DNA of 64,000 nucleotides, taken from contig NC_092858.1 of the NCBI RefSeq assembly GCF_032062135.1, positions 167,695,626 through 167,759,625 of the forward strand, written 5' to 3'. Shown piece by piece: positions 25,434 to 38,250 of the stretch. Numbering within the stretch: position 1 is the first letter of the stretch; each line of letters opens with the position of its first letter. The notes beneath the pieces were generated by a model. That model searched no databases and was not told the DNA's origin. It saw nothing but the letters and a program-made list of their open reading frames with translations. The stretch comes from Pyxicephalus adspersus. Lineage: Eukaryota > Chordata > Amphibia > Anura > Pyxicephalidae. The translations under genes were made by a program, and so were the position numbers.

Positions 25434-27040
25434 TACATGTAAAGTACAATAATAAAACCATAAACAGGATTGTGTATAACCAAATGGAACTTGAGTATTT
25501 TCATTTTTCTGTTTTTTGTAAAACAAAGAAAGGGAATATAGAAAGGAGGGAGAGAAAAAGGAGGGGAGCAAATCCGATCAGTTACGTAAATCTACTCACA
25601 TTCAATACAATACCCACCAAAAGTACAAAAGTATACTGTTTAGTTAGCAGAGGCATGTAGTGAAGGGGGCTACAACAGCCCATTATATTCCACTTATGTA
25701 GAGAAATATATCCAGTGGTACCAAGTCTGGGCAAGTTTGTCCCCTCTCTTAGAATCCGTGGATATCATATCTTCCGTATAATCCTTCTCAACCAGTGACT
25801 TACAGTCGGGGGAGGGGAGGTATACACGCTTCAGCAGCGTTCAATAGATGTCTCAAAAGGGAATTCGTGCTCGAGATGTCAGAGACATGAAGAAGCGCCA
25901 GGGCTGGTTTGGCTTTGATATCAACATCAACAAGTTTAAGGATAATTTCAGCCTCTGAGTTCCAAAAAACTGCAATTTGGGGCACTCCCAAAAAATATGC
26001 AGCAACGTAACGTGCCCCTGAGCTATACCACATCTGCAAATGCCGTCAGTGGAAAGAGCGTGGCAAGCCGATCAGGTGTCTTGTACCAGCGGGTAGCCAG
26101 CTTGTTAAGTCTCCGGATATCTATTTCATATAGATGTCTTATGACAAAAGTGCAACATCATGTCTTTGTTCCTCTGAGAAGTGCGTGTTTAGTTTAGCCT
26201 CCCACTTAGGCACAAATGCAGGGGATTTAGGGGCATCTATGGTTAGCAACGTCTGGTATGCATATGAAAGTGTGTGGGAGCGTTTGGAAATACCCAAAGA
26301 CTCAATAGGCAATAAGGATTGGGCGAATAAACAAGCCCTTGGAAGGGAGCACAACACATGAGAGTTTTATATGCCTCCAGGGGGACAATGATGGCAGCTC
26401 ATTATCGGATTGCAAGGTCGGTAAGTGGGCCCAATCCCCGCTGTGGAGGAAGTAAACTCCAAACTCTGTAAACTCCAAGTCTACGCCAGGAACGAAATAT
26501 GAGGTTGGAAAAGTCCAGGAGGAAACTCCGGGTTGCCCAAGATCGGTGAGAGAGGCGAGGGATGTAACTACTCTCTGGGTGGTAAAAAATGTGGAAACTT
26601 TTCTTAGTGTCTCGCCAATCGGAGCATGTCTGGACATAGCGGCCTTAACAGACACCGGGGGGCCCACACCAGTGAGTCAATTGGGGTTTCAGAACATGCA
26701 TCTTCCAACTCTACCCATAGTTTGGATTTAGCATTTGCGCCCCAATCCAGTAGTGTGGACAAGTGTACAGCTTGGTGATAAAGTATGGGATCTGGGAACG
26801 CCAGCCCACCTCTAGCTTTAGGGAGTCTCAGTATTGACATTTTGATTCTTGGGGTACCAGAATGCCAAATGAACTTTATGAATTCTGAGCGAAACTTTTG
26901 CAGTATAAAATTTGGAACCCCTATCGAGAGGGCCAGTAGTATATACAGTAGCCTGGGCATAACATTCATTTTTAACACTGAGTACAACCATACCTTTAAC
27001 AATCTCAGACAACAGTGTAAGCACATGTTCAAGCGGAGAC
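25434..27040 (-). mobile_element. L1/Tx1-like LINE 3' fragment in duplication copy A
   Basis: Same insertion as 19965-21345. It shows LYILLALSIGVPNFILQKF, FIKFIWHSGTPRIKMSILRL and GGLAFPDPILYHQAVHLS on the minus strand, and retains about 290 bp (26130-26417) of more N-terminal ORF2 sequence lost from copy B. The 3' end is missing. Presence in both copies shows the LINE inserted before the duplication. Confidence 0.75.
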
Positions 27041-28259
27041 AATTGATCAGTATTTGGGAGGTATACATTTAAAAAAGTAAAACATTTGTTCCTTCACTTT
27101 GCCTTGACCTGCAGTTCTGATCAATGGGCAACCTCCAGTTTTATTCTGTCTACAGACATGTAAAAATAGTAAAGGGTTAATCCTATCCATGAAAACATTT
27201 CCAAGGGGCTCAATAGCACATGGTTTGTAAATAGACATTTAGAGTTATTTTACCAACCTTGTAACATTTACCTAAAGGTCATTCTTGTCATTAATTTGAT
27301 GTTTCATACTGTGGTTACTGTATTTGACATTTGTGGACGATTCCTAGAACAGGAGATATTCACATTGCATTCCATCACAAATCCCAAAACTAAAAGGATT
27401 TAATCTTATCATAGGATAGTGATTGGAGCCATAGAAATGATTTCTTTACATGGCGACATCTCATGGAATAATAAAAGCTCTTTCATGCCCAAGGAACCAG
27501 ATAAAAGACAAAATAATGCTGAACATCATCTAAATGGCCTGGAGGAGGTATGGGTGGTGTATTGGGTAATATCTGAACATACTGCTTAACCTTTCAACAA
27601 TAAAGCCATCACTTTCCATTTTATTTTGCTCATGTATTAAAATGCACATTGGATTTTCTGAAAACAATGAATGCAATATTGATGCATCAGATACTTATGG
27701 TATTGATCAAATCTATATTTCTGGAAACAATTTGCCCTGGTAAAAATGGGAAAATCTAAAGCAATCAAAATTGTCCATAGGCAGCCATTTAAAAGAAGTT
27801 ACTGGTCAACAATTTAGTGGTATTAGTGCATGATAGCACTATGGTGCAATCGCCATGCATGCACATTTGTGTTCTTATGGAAATGGAAAGTGGCCAAAGG
27901 GTTTTTTTTTTTTTATATTTAACTTTATTTATACATTAATTTTATTGGTACAACAAGGGGGCTAAAAAGCAGATGATGTGATAGCACAGTGGAGGAATTC
28001 TTAAAAAGACATCCAAGAGCTGTCAGGGTTTGAAACCTACGAACCTGGATATAGGGGAGTGAGCTTTCTTTGCTTAATCCAATTAAGAAAGCCCAACTAA
28101 AGCATTGTGCTCCCCTCCTCTGTAAGGTTGGCTGTATGTTATACTCATCTTTTCTGTGGACCTAAAGCGTACTGAAACTCAGAATTTTCACTTTACATGA
28201 AAAGATAGACAACCCTTTTATTTAACATAAAAATTTTGTTTGTTAGTGTTTTTTTTTTT

Positions 28260-28505
28260 TTTAAGTGCAGTACTGCCCCCCTTAATTCTCATTTGCCTAG
28301 GCAATCCAGAATGAATGGGAGTGCAGAGCCTTCCGGGATACCTACGTCACGCATTCCGGGTGGCTCTTGGGTGCTCCTCGGGCATGCGCAGAATGAGCCC
28401 TTTCATCAATAGGGAAAAAAATTGCCGATCTCATGCATGCGCAGTGAGATCGGCAAGTTTTTTCCCAGTCCACGTCACCTGATCTCCCGCCTGCACAGTG
28501 CAAGA
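28260..28505. repeat. GC-richer dispersed repeat (copy in duplication A)
   Basis: Same sequence as 22440-22690, with CATGCATGCGCAGTGAGATC. Preceded here by about 120 bp with a T-run that copy B lacks. Confidence 0.55.
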
Positions 28506-28721
28506 CTGATCTGCGAGTTTGAAGGCAAGTGTGAATTTATTGTTTTGGGTTCGTTTTGGGTTTACTTCTTCTTTAGGGCCAGTTAAGAATGACACCAAAC
28601 CACCAGACCAAAAAGTTTTTACCTCTTCTCCAGGATTGAAGTCCTTACTATGCACAGAGCGGCTGTTACTTGATGATGATTTTTGGGGTCATTTATGACT
28701 GGCCTAAAGTCTAGTTTCCTA

Positions 28722-28922
<201 letters not shown>

Positions 28923-30938
28923 CTATAAACTGCCCTCATTTTGTATTTTACCCATTGTTTACAATTTTATCTGTTTGTTGCGTTGCATAAAGCAAAAGCA
29001 GAACAAAAGGTTTTCATTTTATGGATTGTAAATCTCTGCCAAACTTTGTGCCAGAAGGGTCATTTTTGGTATCACTATAAATAAAGTTTCAAAATCTGCA
29101 CTGGTTCAATTTATCAAAAAATTATTTTTATTTCTTAAACCTTTAAACATAAAAATGCTTTTTTTTTCTTTAGTTTAACAACTGCGAAACCTAATTTTTA
29201 GCGAGATTAAACATGACCTTTTGGATGACAAAAAGGAATTAAGGATGATCTCAAGATGAGAAAAGGAGGAGATACGTAGTCCTTACACACCTCCTGTTCT
29301 TGGATGACTACATGGCTTCTCCATAGGTACAGTGCAGTGGGCGAGCAAGGTCAGGTTAGAACAAGAAGCCAAGACATCTAAGTATTATTGGATTTACATT
29401 TATTTTGTTCTATGTTTTAGGAACACACTAAATAGATTTTGGTAGGAAGGGGGACAAATGAACATCATGGTTAAAAATGGAGTTTTCCAGGATGGCTCAG
29501 TGGCTGGCATATGACTCTCTGTAAGGATATCAGCAACCCGATTTTCTCCACACCAACAAAAATATGCAGTTAGGTTAAAGCAAACCTACAACACAATTTT
29601 TACTTTATATTAAAAGGAAGATAACCCTCTTATATATAGCAAAAGTTACTTTTTTTATTTATTTTTTTTGGGGGGATCCCCCCTTTTTGATTTTTGCCAT
29701 GGTGGTAAAAAAAATAATAGGAGCGCAGAGCCTCCTTGGATACATATGGGCATACAGAGAAGGGGGCTTTTCCCCAAAATAAAAAAAAGTGCCAGTTCTG
29801 TTTCCCCAAGCAATCCAATCACTTTTTTGTATTGGCATTTGTAGCAGGAATGGTGAGGTTTTCTGTTTTTTTCTCTGGAGAGCCACCCAAGAGGTAATCT
29901 TTTTAGCAAGTCAAAAACAAAAACATGGAATACTGAATATATGTGTTGTGGATATACGGGTGGATTTGTGTAGTTTGCGCCCTTGCGAACATCTTGTGTC
30001 CTCCTTCCCACACTAGGTTGGGGTGGTTGTGACCTGATAAGTAGAAAGTTGTGGCTGTTATGCCCTGATGGGTCATGAGAAAGAAAGCAGCTGGTAATAT
30101 ACAAAATATATTCTCATTCTGACAATACAAGTTTTTTCATATTATAATGTACCAAGGAGGTTTGGTCAAAATGAGGTAGCAATGGTCATGTAACGAGTTG
30201 ATTGGTTGAGATCATTGTATAATTCTTAACTCCAGATATCATAGAATTGAGTGCTGACGCTGATATTTCCTGGATATATGTAAAGAAATGCCAGCTTCTT
30301 CCTGCCGGACTCTTCCCAGTTATATGATATAGAAATGGGCCCTCCCTGGGGTAAATGAGTCGCGTGTCTTGCTGTTGGAATGGTTGCTGTTTTGAACCAT
30401 TGTACACATCCAATAAACTACTACTTTTTAATTAAGCAGTGCCTGAGTGCTTTGTGTCATTCTTTAACCCTTCCTGACACCTTATTACAGCATTAGGAAC
30501 AGAAGGTAAAATAGCCCCATGCATACTAGACTTTACACTCCTTTGTACTAAGGATGACGGAGCGAGGAGATTATTGTGTGGGTGGAAAGAGGGCGTCTGA
30601 TGTATTCCTAGGGACGCAGATAAGCATTTCAGATAAATGACTTCACATATGTAGCTGTTGTGTTGACTTTGGGTGTGCTGAGCTATCCTGACTTAAAAAA
30701 CAAACAAACATAGGTAAATTGACCTATTACTTAGAAACCCAGCACAGGATCACACTGAAGGCTTGGCTCTATCCATGGCTGCTCAACAGGGCTGATCAGA
30801 GGTTGACACCAAGTTGTCCGAGTTTCCCTAACACAAGCTTTGTATGGCAGTACAATGAATGTGTGATGTCCTGATGCCCTCATTTATAAGAATGACGACA
30901 AACCAAGTTCCAGGTCCAAATACAAACCAAAATCTCAC

Positions 30939-31155
30939 CTTGGCCAAGGTGCTGTAGGCCATTCCCAGAATCCCTTGCCATTTGATCTGTGGCATGAAGA
31001 AACTCTCAGACTCCAAAATGGAAGCGATGTTGACCAAAAACGTCCCATTCACTCCTTTTGGGACGCTGATGACATCTTTCCCGAGAACCCCCGTCCAGCT
31101 TCCCTGAGTGTAGCGGACTGTTACCTCCAGCCCAAGCGATTGGTACGTAGAGGAC
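30939..31155 (-). CDS. BACE2: BACE2 exon 3: catalytic domain, flap region
   Basis: 217 nt: one base completes the Ala codon begun in exon 2, then 72 codons end in TTG GCC AAG before donor GTGAGA (phase 0). The peptide includes SSTYQSLG, VRYTQGSWTG (BACE flap region), LVNIASILESESFF and KWQGILGMAYSTLAK, all close to vertebrate BACE2. N-glycosylation is possible at NGTF. A 241-bp palindrome starts about 71 nt upstream of its acceptor (31227-31467), close to where the branch point should lie. Confidence 0.95.
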
Positions 31156-31226
31156 CTGCAAAGTGAACACAATGTAATTCTTGCAACCATGCATACAATG
31201 GGATTAGCAAAAAAAAAAATCTTAAA

Positions 31227-31467
31227 ACTCCCAAGCAAATATTCTGACCGAGGACATACAACCTAACTTCTGATGAGGATGACTCCAACTCTCTACTACC
31301 CAACCAGGACACCACAGATTACGGTATACATGTAATAGCTGACCACATGTTCAGGTCAGCCATTACATGCCGTAATCTGTGGTGTCCTGGTTGGGTAGTA
31401 GAGAGTGGGAGTCATCCTCATCAGAAGTTGGGTTATATGTCCTAGGTCAGAATATTTGCTTGGGAGT
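31227..31467. repeat. 241-bp near-perfect palindrome
   Basis: Left arm ACTCCCAAGCAAATATTCTG and right arm CAGAATATTTGCTTGGGAGT are exact inverted copies. Pairing continues inward through ACTCTCTACTACCCAACCAG / CTGGTTGGGTAGTAGAGAGT to a short loop near 31349 (GACC-ACATGTTCA-GGTC). Few mismatches are visible. It is probably a young fold-back MITE. It lies in intron 2, about 71 nt upstream of the exon 3 acceptor in gene orientation. Confidence 0.9.
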
Positions 31468-31825
31468 CTACAGTCTACATGCCTACAGTCTCCGACAGTT
31501 TAGTTTAGCATTGCAAACACTGAATGTTTTATGCAGCCTTTTGGTGATATCAGGGATCCATTAAATCTGGAATGTCAGTCATGACAGCTTTGGACGTAAG
31601 TTCTTACAGACTGGGCCACCCTTCAAATGTATCACGGTATTGCTGCACTTTTGTCTTCCCTTTCTCAGTTCTGTATCTCCTACCAATTACACTGTATGAT
31701 ACTGTATCTATATCACCCATGTCCGTGAACTCCCCACAATTACTCAGCACCATGGATTATGCTGGCGATCATACAATCACACAATGTGATTGCAATGTTT
31801 TCTGCCAATTGTCCAACAGGGTATT

Positions 31826-32180
31826 ATTATTATTATTATTACACAGTACTTATATAGCGCCATCATATTACGCAGTGCTGTACAAAGTCCATAGTTGTGT
31901 CACTAACTGTCCCTCAAAGGAGCTCACAATCTAATGTCCATATGTAATGTAACATAGCCATATGTCATCAATGTAGTCCAAGGTAAATTTTTGGGGGGAA
32001 GCCAATAACCTCACTGAATGTTTTTGGGATGTGGGAGGTAACCGGAGTACCCGGAAGAAACCCACGCAGACACGGGGGGAAGCTGCAAACTCCATGCAGA
32101 TAGTGTCCTGGCCGAGATTCGAACCTGGGACCTAGTGCTGCAAAGGCCAGAGTGATATTTGCTGAGCCACCGTGCTGCCC
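31826..32180 (-). mobile_element. full-length tRNA-headed SINE
   Basis: On the minus strand the head reads GGGCAGCACGGTGGCTCAGC and later GGTTCGAATCTCGG, matching A and B boxes of a tRNA-derived promoter. A body with TGCGTGGGTTTCTTCCGGGT follows, and then a tail containing AATATG/ATG-type GGCGCTATATAA and ending in (TAA)n. The last ~40 bp match the 3' end of the L2/CR1-like LINE copies in this window. Confidence 0.75.
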
Positions 32181-35100
32181 ACAGGGGACCTATAACAAGC
32201 GTTTCAGAAAAGTGTACACTGGCCATGGGTAAAACTGAAGTAGCCTTTTAAAATCAAAGTAACTTTTACACCTGTGAAAATGGGAGAACAATAAGATAAG
32301 TAATGTGCACTCCTCTCCTGTCGATGGCTTCCATTTTACTGAATCCAATGCTTTGTTTTGCACATGGTCTCTGTATGGAGGCTGCCATCTTGGTAGAGGC
32401 AGGGCTTTGTTTCCCTATGTCAGAGTCTCCAGCAAAGGAAACAAGGGCAGTACAGCATTGGCATCACCAAAGATTACTCCAGATCTAGGGGGACAAGGAG
32501 CCAAAGGATGCAGTACTTTAGATGTCATATTGCAGATATACTATATATTTTACCCTTATATATATGTTAAGGATCTAGGTGAAGTGGAGCCTAGGCACAC
32601 TCACATACCTGAAGCCCACATTATTAAGATGAATGACCGATCAGGAACGACCAATGTTCATACCTACGGAGGAGAGCACAGAGGGGGTGACATTAGCTCA
32701 TCCACTCCCCATTCAAAACAATGTTGCTGAGTGTACAGAGCTTGTTCTGTCACTGGAAGATCATGTCCTGCGACATTCCTCTGACATTCATCAGACATCT
32801 GTACGAGGCTTTACATTGCAGCACAAGCCCTAAGGATTTGTGTAATTGTGGGTTTAATTGTAAAATTGAGAATAGGGGCTAAAAGCAAAATAAATGGCCC
32901 AGTACTGAGAAGCATCCATTAGCAGTGAAGAGGATTATTTACAATGTTTATTAAAGTCAGGAAAGAAAAATAAAGAATCACTAGAAAAGCCATTAGCTTA
33001 TGAAGAGGTCAGCTGTCCAGGGTCACACAATGACAACATCGGCTGGGCCAGTTCTCAGCACGTCAACCAGGATCAGCCGGCACTGTCACTACCTTCCTGG
33101 TAAACATTGCAGTTCCTATTACGTGCGTCTTCTTGCACAAGGATGTGAGGTGTGCAGAATATAAACAATCTGACAACAAACAGATCTCTGGGCTTTAGAC
33201 AAAATCCTCCGATCTTATCACATTCTCAGCTTTACAGTCGGTAACCTGAAACTCCATTCTGTTATCTCACTTTCCTTCTGCTTGCTCTGAATATCGCCTG
33301 CAATGTCCTATAGCCAGGTACAGACGCTCAATTACTGTCCATTATCAATCATAATCATCTATGCACTGTATCTAGAACGCTGAAGACAACAGAGGTCGCT
33401 CATGATGGTCATTTACGGATCCGGCACAGCGGATCACCAAACCATTGGCACTACATTTTCATCCAAGACTACCCTGATTGTTCATCTTGGGTGATGGAAA
33501 TCTAGAGCCTGTGCACAGCTTATTGCTCGTATGACGAATATGTAAGAGCTATTTTACCTGCCAATTAATTTATCTATTTGCTTTCACTGGACCAATTCTC
33601 CAGCACCAAATCTTTATTCCAATCACCATATTAGAAATCTTTGGATTCCAACTCCCTTTCTTTCCATATCAAAACGTAACCTGTATGGTCATGAAGTCAT
33701 TACGTTCTCAAAAAATCCCCTACGGAAGCCGTATGCCGAAACGCGTCGAGGCATGGGGCAATAACCTGACCACTATTTGTTTAATAACTAGGGATTTACC
33801 TTGTATAGTTGATTGGTTCTCTACCCCATGAAACGTTAATGGGGATGACCACTCGACAATTGTATATTTCTATCACCGATAATCACAGATAGAGGTGTGG
33901 TAATGAAGGGTTGAAAAATCCTCACTTGTTTGGCTTGTCACTAAGGTGTGAAAATGCAATCAAAGTAAGCTGTTAAAGTTAATTAGCCTCTTTCATTTTA
34001 ATCTGAAGCCTGTACCAACCTGATATAGGATAGCTGCATTGATTGATCCTGCAACTCATTTATCCAGAAAATAGACATTGATAGCAGTAAATGCTCTACA
34101 TGTCAATACAATATTTGCATAAAGATAATGCTGAGTTGTTATAATGAATATGTAAATGTCTGTATTCAAAAGACTAATGAACTCCTGATGAAGCGGACTT
34201 TGTTCTGAGAAACGCGTCGATATATCATTAGCCTATTCATTATACAAAACTTTTGGATCTTTGTGATGTTTTTAACCAAGTTTTATGAATTATAAATTAT
34301 TAAATCATTGGATTATTTCTAAATATATTCTTCGAGGTGTTAAAAAAAAATAAGCTTTAAATGTCCCAAGGCCAATGACCCAGCCAAAACAAAGTGTCTT
34401 GCAATGTTCTGTCATCGATTGTTGTTATAATTAATCACTTTAACATACAATATAACTACTCACTGCCTAAAAACTCAGCTTCTCTCATTTATTTTATCAA
34501 ATTTTGTAATAATGCGTTTACCTGCCAAAGGCCTTTCATGTCCTATGTACGACTGAGCAGAAAGCTGGACTTCCCACTGCTGTGGTTAAGTATCACTTAC
34601 AAGGCATGTCCCTCTCCCAACTGTCCAGTGAAAGGAGAAGCAGCAGATTCATAAACACATCATTCTATCACAGCTCTTCCCTCCAGCACATTCCTTAAAA
34701 CATAACAACAGCCTGTTGGCTCCTGGTGCAGCTTCTTTCTTCAATAGTCTAAACTCTGCTGTACAAGGACTATTACAGACCTGTACTATTGTGTGCCTTT
34801 ATTATATTCTTCGTAATCAATTTTAACCCTTTTGCTTCTAAAGCTTTAACCCCTCCCACCCTTTTGCACTCACATGCTCCAAATTCACATTTTGTACTAA
34901 AACGATACATTTTCTGAAGGCAGAGGACCCACAGAATTAGAAAAGTCAGTTGCAATTGTTTATGCCACTTAAGATGAACACAACAATAAAATCTGAACAC
35001 CTGTAAACATGAAAGAATAAATTCGAGTAAATAGATATCAAATATTTATACCTAAACTTGTGTGCACCTATGAAATAATGACAATGTAGGATACCCAAAA

Positions 35101-36010
35101 TCGTCCATAGGTTATGCTTTAAAAACCTTTTCAAATCATTTGTTTAGGGTTATGCATAAATACAAGTGCTAGAATTTTTCCTCTCACTGGTTTGTGCAGG
35201 GATACCCAATATGTGCTCTACGGCTGGTAATGCAAGCTTGCATGAGCATTCATGGAGACAATATGATGACAATAGGAACTTTTCAGAACCTTGATGCCTG
35301 CTTTGTATGCAGCTGAAATGGAGTAGTCTATACTCAATATGTTATCCCAGCACCGCAGCGATTCTCGTCCCACCTTTATTTTCCATTCCGAAAGTTAATG
35401 GGGGTGACCCAGGCTACCACAAGACCCAGGTAACCCGGTGACACCAACGTCCCAACATATAGCAGTGATCAGGTGTTTTATTTGCCCGAAGCTGGCTCTT
35501 CAAAATATAAAAAACAAAAAAAAAAACACAGCTGCCAGTTTTATACAACCTCATAGTGCCAACATATAATATAGAGTACATATGTAGCCAAACCTCCCCT
35601 CTAAGTAGTTGGCAGCCTATTCCAGGTTTCATTTTATTTTTTGTGCCCTAACCTGCCAGCCAAAGCTTTCTCTAAGTTCCTGTACCAAAGTGACAACGTT
35701 CCCTGTATATCCGCCTATGCAGGTGCAGCGTTGTCACCCCAAGATGAGCACTCCTGCACCCCAGCATGGTTTCTTTCAATGATATCTTCTCATTGGGTGC
35801 GTATTATATGTTGATACACAACACCTGCTTGTCAGCTTCGTTTCATTTAATGGGAACTTAAAGCACAGCATGAACTGACATGCACTCATACCCTAGCTGC
35901 ATGCGCACCTTAGCTCAGTGTACGGGAAAAGTATACTTTACAATGTAACAAAAGCACAAACACAACAATATGCATTGAAGAGATAAAGCAATAAATACTA
36001 GGTCACTCAC
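32181..36010. other. intron 2 sequence with two GAAACGCGTCG motifs
   Basis: No exon seen. The 12-mer GAAACGCGTCGA occurs as GCCGAAACGCGTCGAGG near 33738 and GAGAAACGCGTCGATA near 34209. The rest is AT-rich with no clear repeat. Confidence 0.5.
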
Positions 36011-36099
36011 GCTTCGGAATCAAAATATTTGGAAATGTCAGGATTCGGAGCTCCGGCGACGGCAAAGTTGCTGCTTCCCGTGTCCACTAAGATATTTAA
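36011..36099 (-). CDS. BACE2: BACE2 exon 2: first catalytic Asp (DTGS)
   Basis: 89 nt, entering in phase 0 (TTA AAT ATC) and leaving with two bases (GC) of a codon completed by exon 3. The peptide contains LVDTGSSNFAVAG, the N-lobe active-site loop of pepsin-family proteases; D94 of the assembled protein is the first catalytic aspartate. The acceptor has a run of T followed by CAG, and the donor is GTGAGT. The exon ends at YFDSEA, matching the conserved DTYFDTE segment of BACE proteins. Confidence 0.95.
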
Positions 36100-37767
36100 C
36101 TGAAAAAAAAGAAGCAACGTATCCAATGAGTCCCAGCACATGTAACATTGTATATGTACAGCACAGGCTCTAAACATAGACAGTTCATACCCCAAAAGTG
36201 AATTATGGTCAAATCAAAAGGAATCCCTAAAAAAGACATCAGGAGACATTTGTGTAACGCAGTTATTTATCAACTAAACCTGGAGCAATGAGCAAATACT
36301 AATCGTGATGCCGTCCCTGCAAGCTCGTCGGTGGCAACATTTGGGTTTGGGATTGTTGGACATTTTGACAGGTACGTCCTAATTACAGGATCATGTAACG
36401 CCTTTGGCTCATTCATTCCAGCACCTGGTAGATGCTGATTGTACATTAAGCGGAGCATGCACAGTTCAGGTTTTGCTTCCCAAATCCAAAGGTTGTGCAC
36501 TTCCTTTTCCAAAATGCACACAATGTGTTCCCAGTTAATTTCCATTGCAGCCCAATTTACTATATTCCACAGAAATAAAGATCATGTTGGGTTGTTAAAG
36601 TGCAGCAAAAGGCAACACACAGCATGTGCACTTGCATTTGGTGTGTCATTAGAAATAAATGGCAACCCAATGCATATCATTTACCTTGATGTACATTAGG
36701 TTAGCACACCCATTTCCTCAATGCATTATTGGGAACAAGTCCTTACTGTACATGGGGAAAAAAATCTTGCCAACAGGAAGGAAAAATGTTTTTATTGTAG
36801 AAATGCCCTGAGGCTTACAAATATACAAAACCACACATCAGGAAAATAATTATTATATAAACAAGTGGTATTTTCAGCTCCAATGTGTTATAAAAGTAAT
36901 TTACAGAAGAAATGCCCTATTGTCTGTTTCCCACATGTAATAACATAGAAAGAGAAGTTAGAAACAGAATCCTATTTATTCCTTCCTGGCTAGTTCTGCA
37001 TTTATGATACACTGGTTACCCCAATGGATGGGCATGGCAGGCAGGGAGTTGGCAAGGAGACGTCAGCCATTCAGCTTCTATATTCCTCCCAGTAAAGGAT
37101 ACGTATAATTCAGACGTCTCAGCTTTCACGTCTACAGCAACAGTAAAAACAAAACAGTTCCAATCATGCCCTGAGGATTAAACAAGAACAAACACAGACA
37201 ATACAGATGCAGGACAGGAAGATTTCTTCATTATATATTCTGGCTCAAACTGAATTGTCTATTATCGGTTGGATGAGAAATTCCTGCTACTTTCCAATAT
37301 GGGGATTATGATAACACTGATTAATGATTGGCCACTGAGGCTCCCAGCATGGTCACATGATCGGGAGAGGGGTGTTAAATCTTCAGCTATGTGTAAGTGC
37401 CAAGTTATGAATTGGAGCCTATAGGGGGCGTCCTGTTTTTGCTCTCCATAGCTAAATGGTGCAAATTATGCTGCTAGGAGGAGATTTAAAGAACTTCCTC
37501 GGCATGGTTTCTATTCTCTTGGGGATACATGGAGGAAAACAATTACATCATGGATTGGATTTTTATTGCCTCCTGCAGCCTTTACTTTGCTGTTCATTGT
37601 TACATAACTTCTTTTTGTTCAAGGGACACATTTACAGGCTCTCTGTGCCTCTCCATGCAATGCTTGAGAAAGGCTGGAGATCAGAATTAAAAAATTCTAA
37701 TCCTTCCCATTTCCATTGCTGTGCTCAATGCCAGTTTCTCTTTAACAACAGGAAATATGGAGAAACA

Positions 37768-38250
37768 CAGTTAGGCTCATACATTTTTGGACAGAGACAA
37801 CTTTTTTTAATTTTGGCTCCATACATTACCACAATTAATATTAAATGAATACTCAGATACAGTTGAACTGCAGACTTTCAGCTTTAATTCAGTGGGTTGA
37901 ACAAAAAGATTGCATAAAAATGTGAGGAACTAAAGCCTTTTTGTTTTTTACACAATCACATCATTTCAGGGGCTCAAAAGTAAAAAAAAATAAAATGTTT
38001 ATTTCTATATTTCTAATATTTGGTTGAAAACCCTTTGCTTGCAATGACGGCCTGTGGTCTTGAACTCATGGACATCACCAGATGCTGGGTTTCCTCCTTT
38101 GTAATGCTCTGCCAGGCCTTTACTGCAGCGGCTTTCAGTTGCTGTTTGTTTGTGTGCCTTTCTGTCCGAAGTTTAGTCTTCAACAAGTGAAATGCACGCT
38201 CAATTGGGTTCAGATCAGACTTGGCCATTCAAGAATATTCCACTTCATGT
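37768..38250 (-). mobile_element. truncated Tc1-like element
   Basis: The left end begins CAGTTAGGCTCATACATTTT, typical of a fish/frog Tc1 family. The minus strand at 38013-38228 encodes SDLNPIERAFHLLKTKLR and a following C-terminal domain. The other half, including the first catalytic residues and the second inverted repeat, is absent. It lies in BACE2 intron 1. Confidence 0.85.

Noticed and set aside
29655..30104. 149-codon minus-strand frame
   Set aside because: Low-complexity start and no recognised protein family. It overlaps repeat-like sequence after the duplication breakpoint.
32100..32180. tRNA gene
   Set aside because: A and B boxes are present, but the sequence is the head of a dispersed SINE and does not fold as a whole tRNA by eye.
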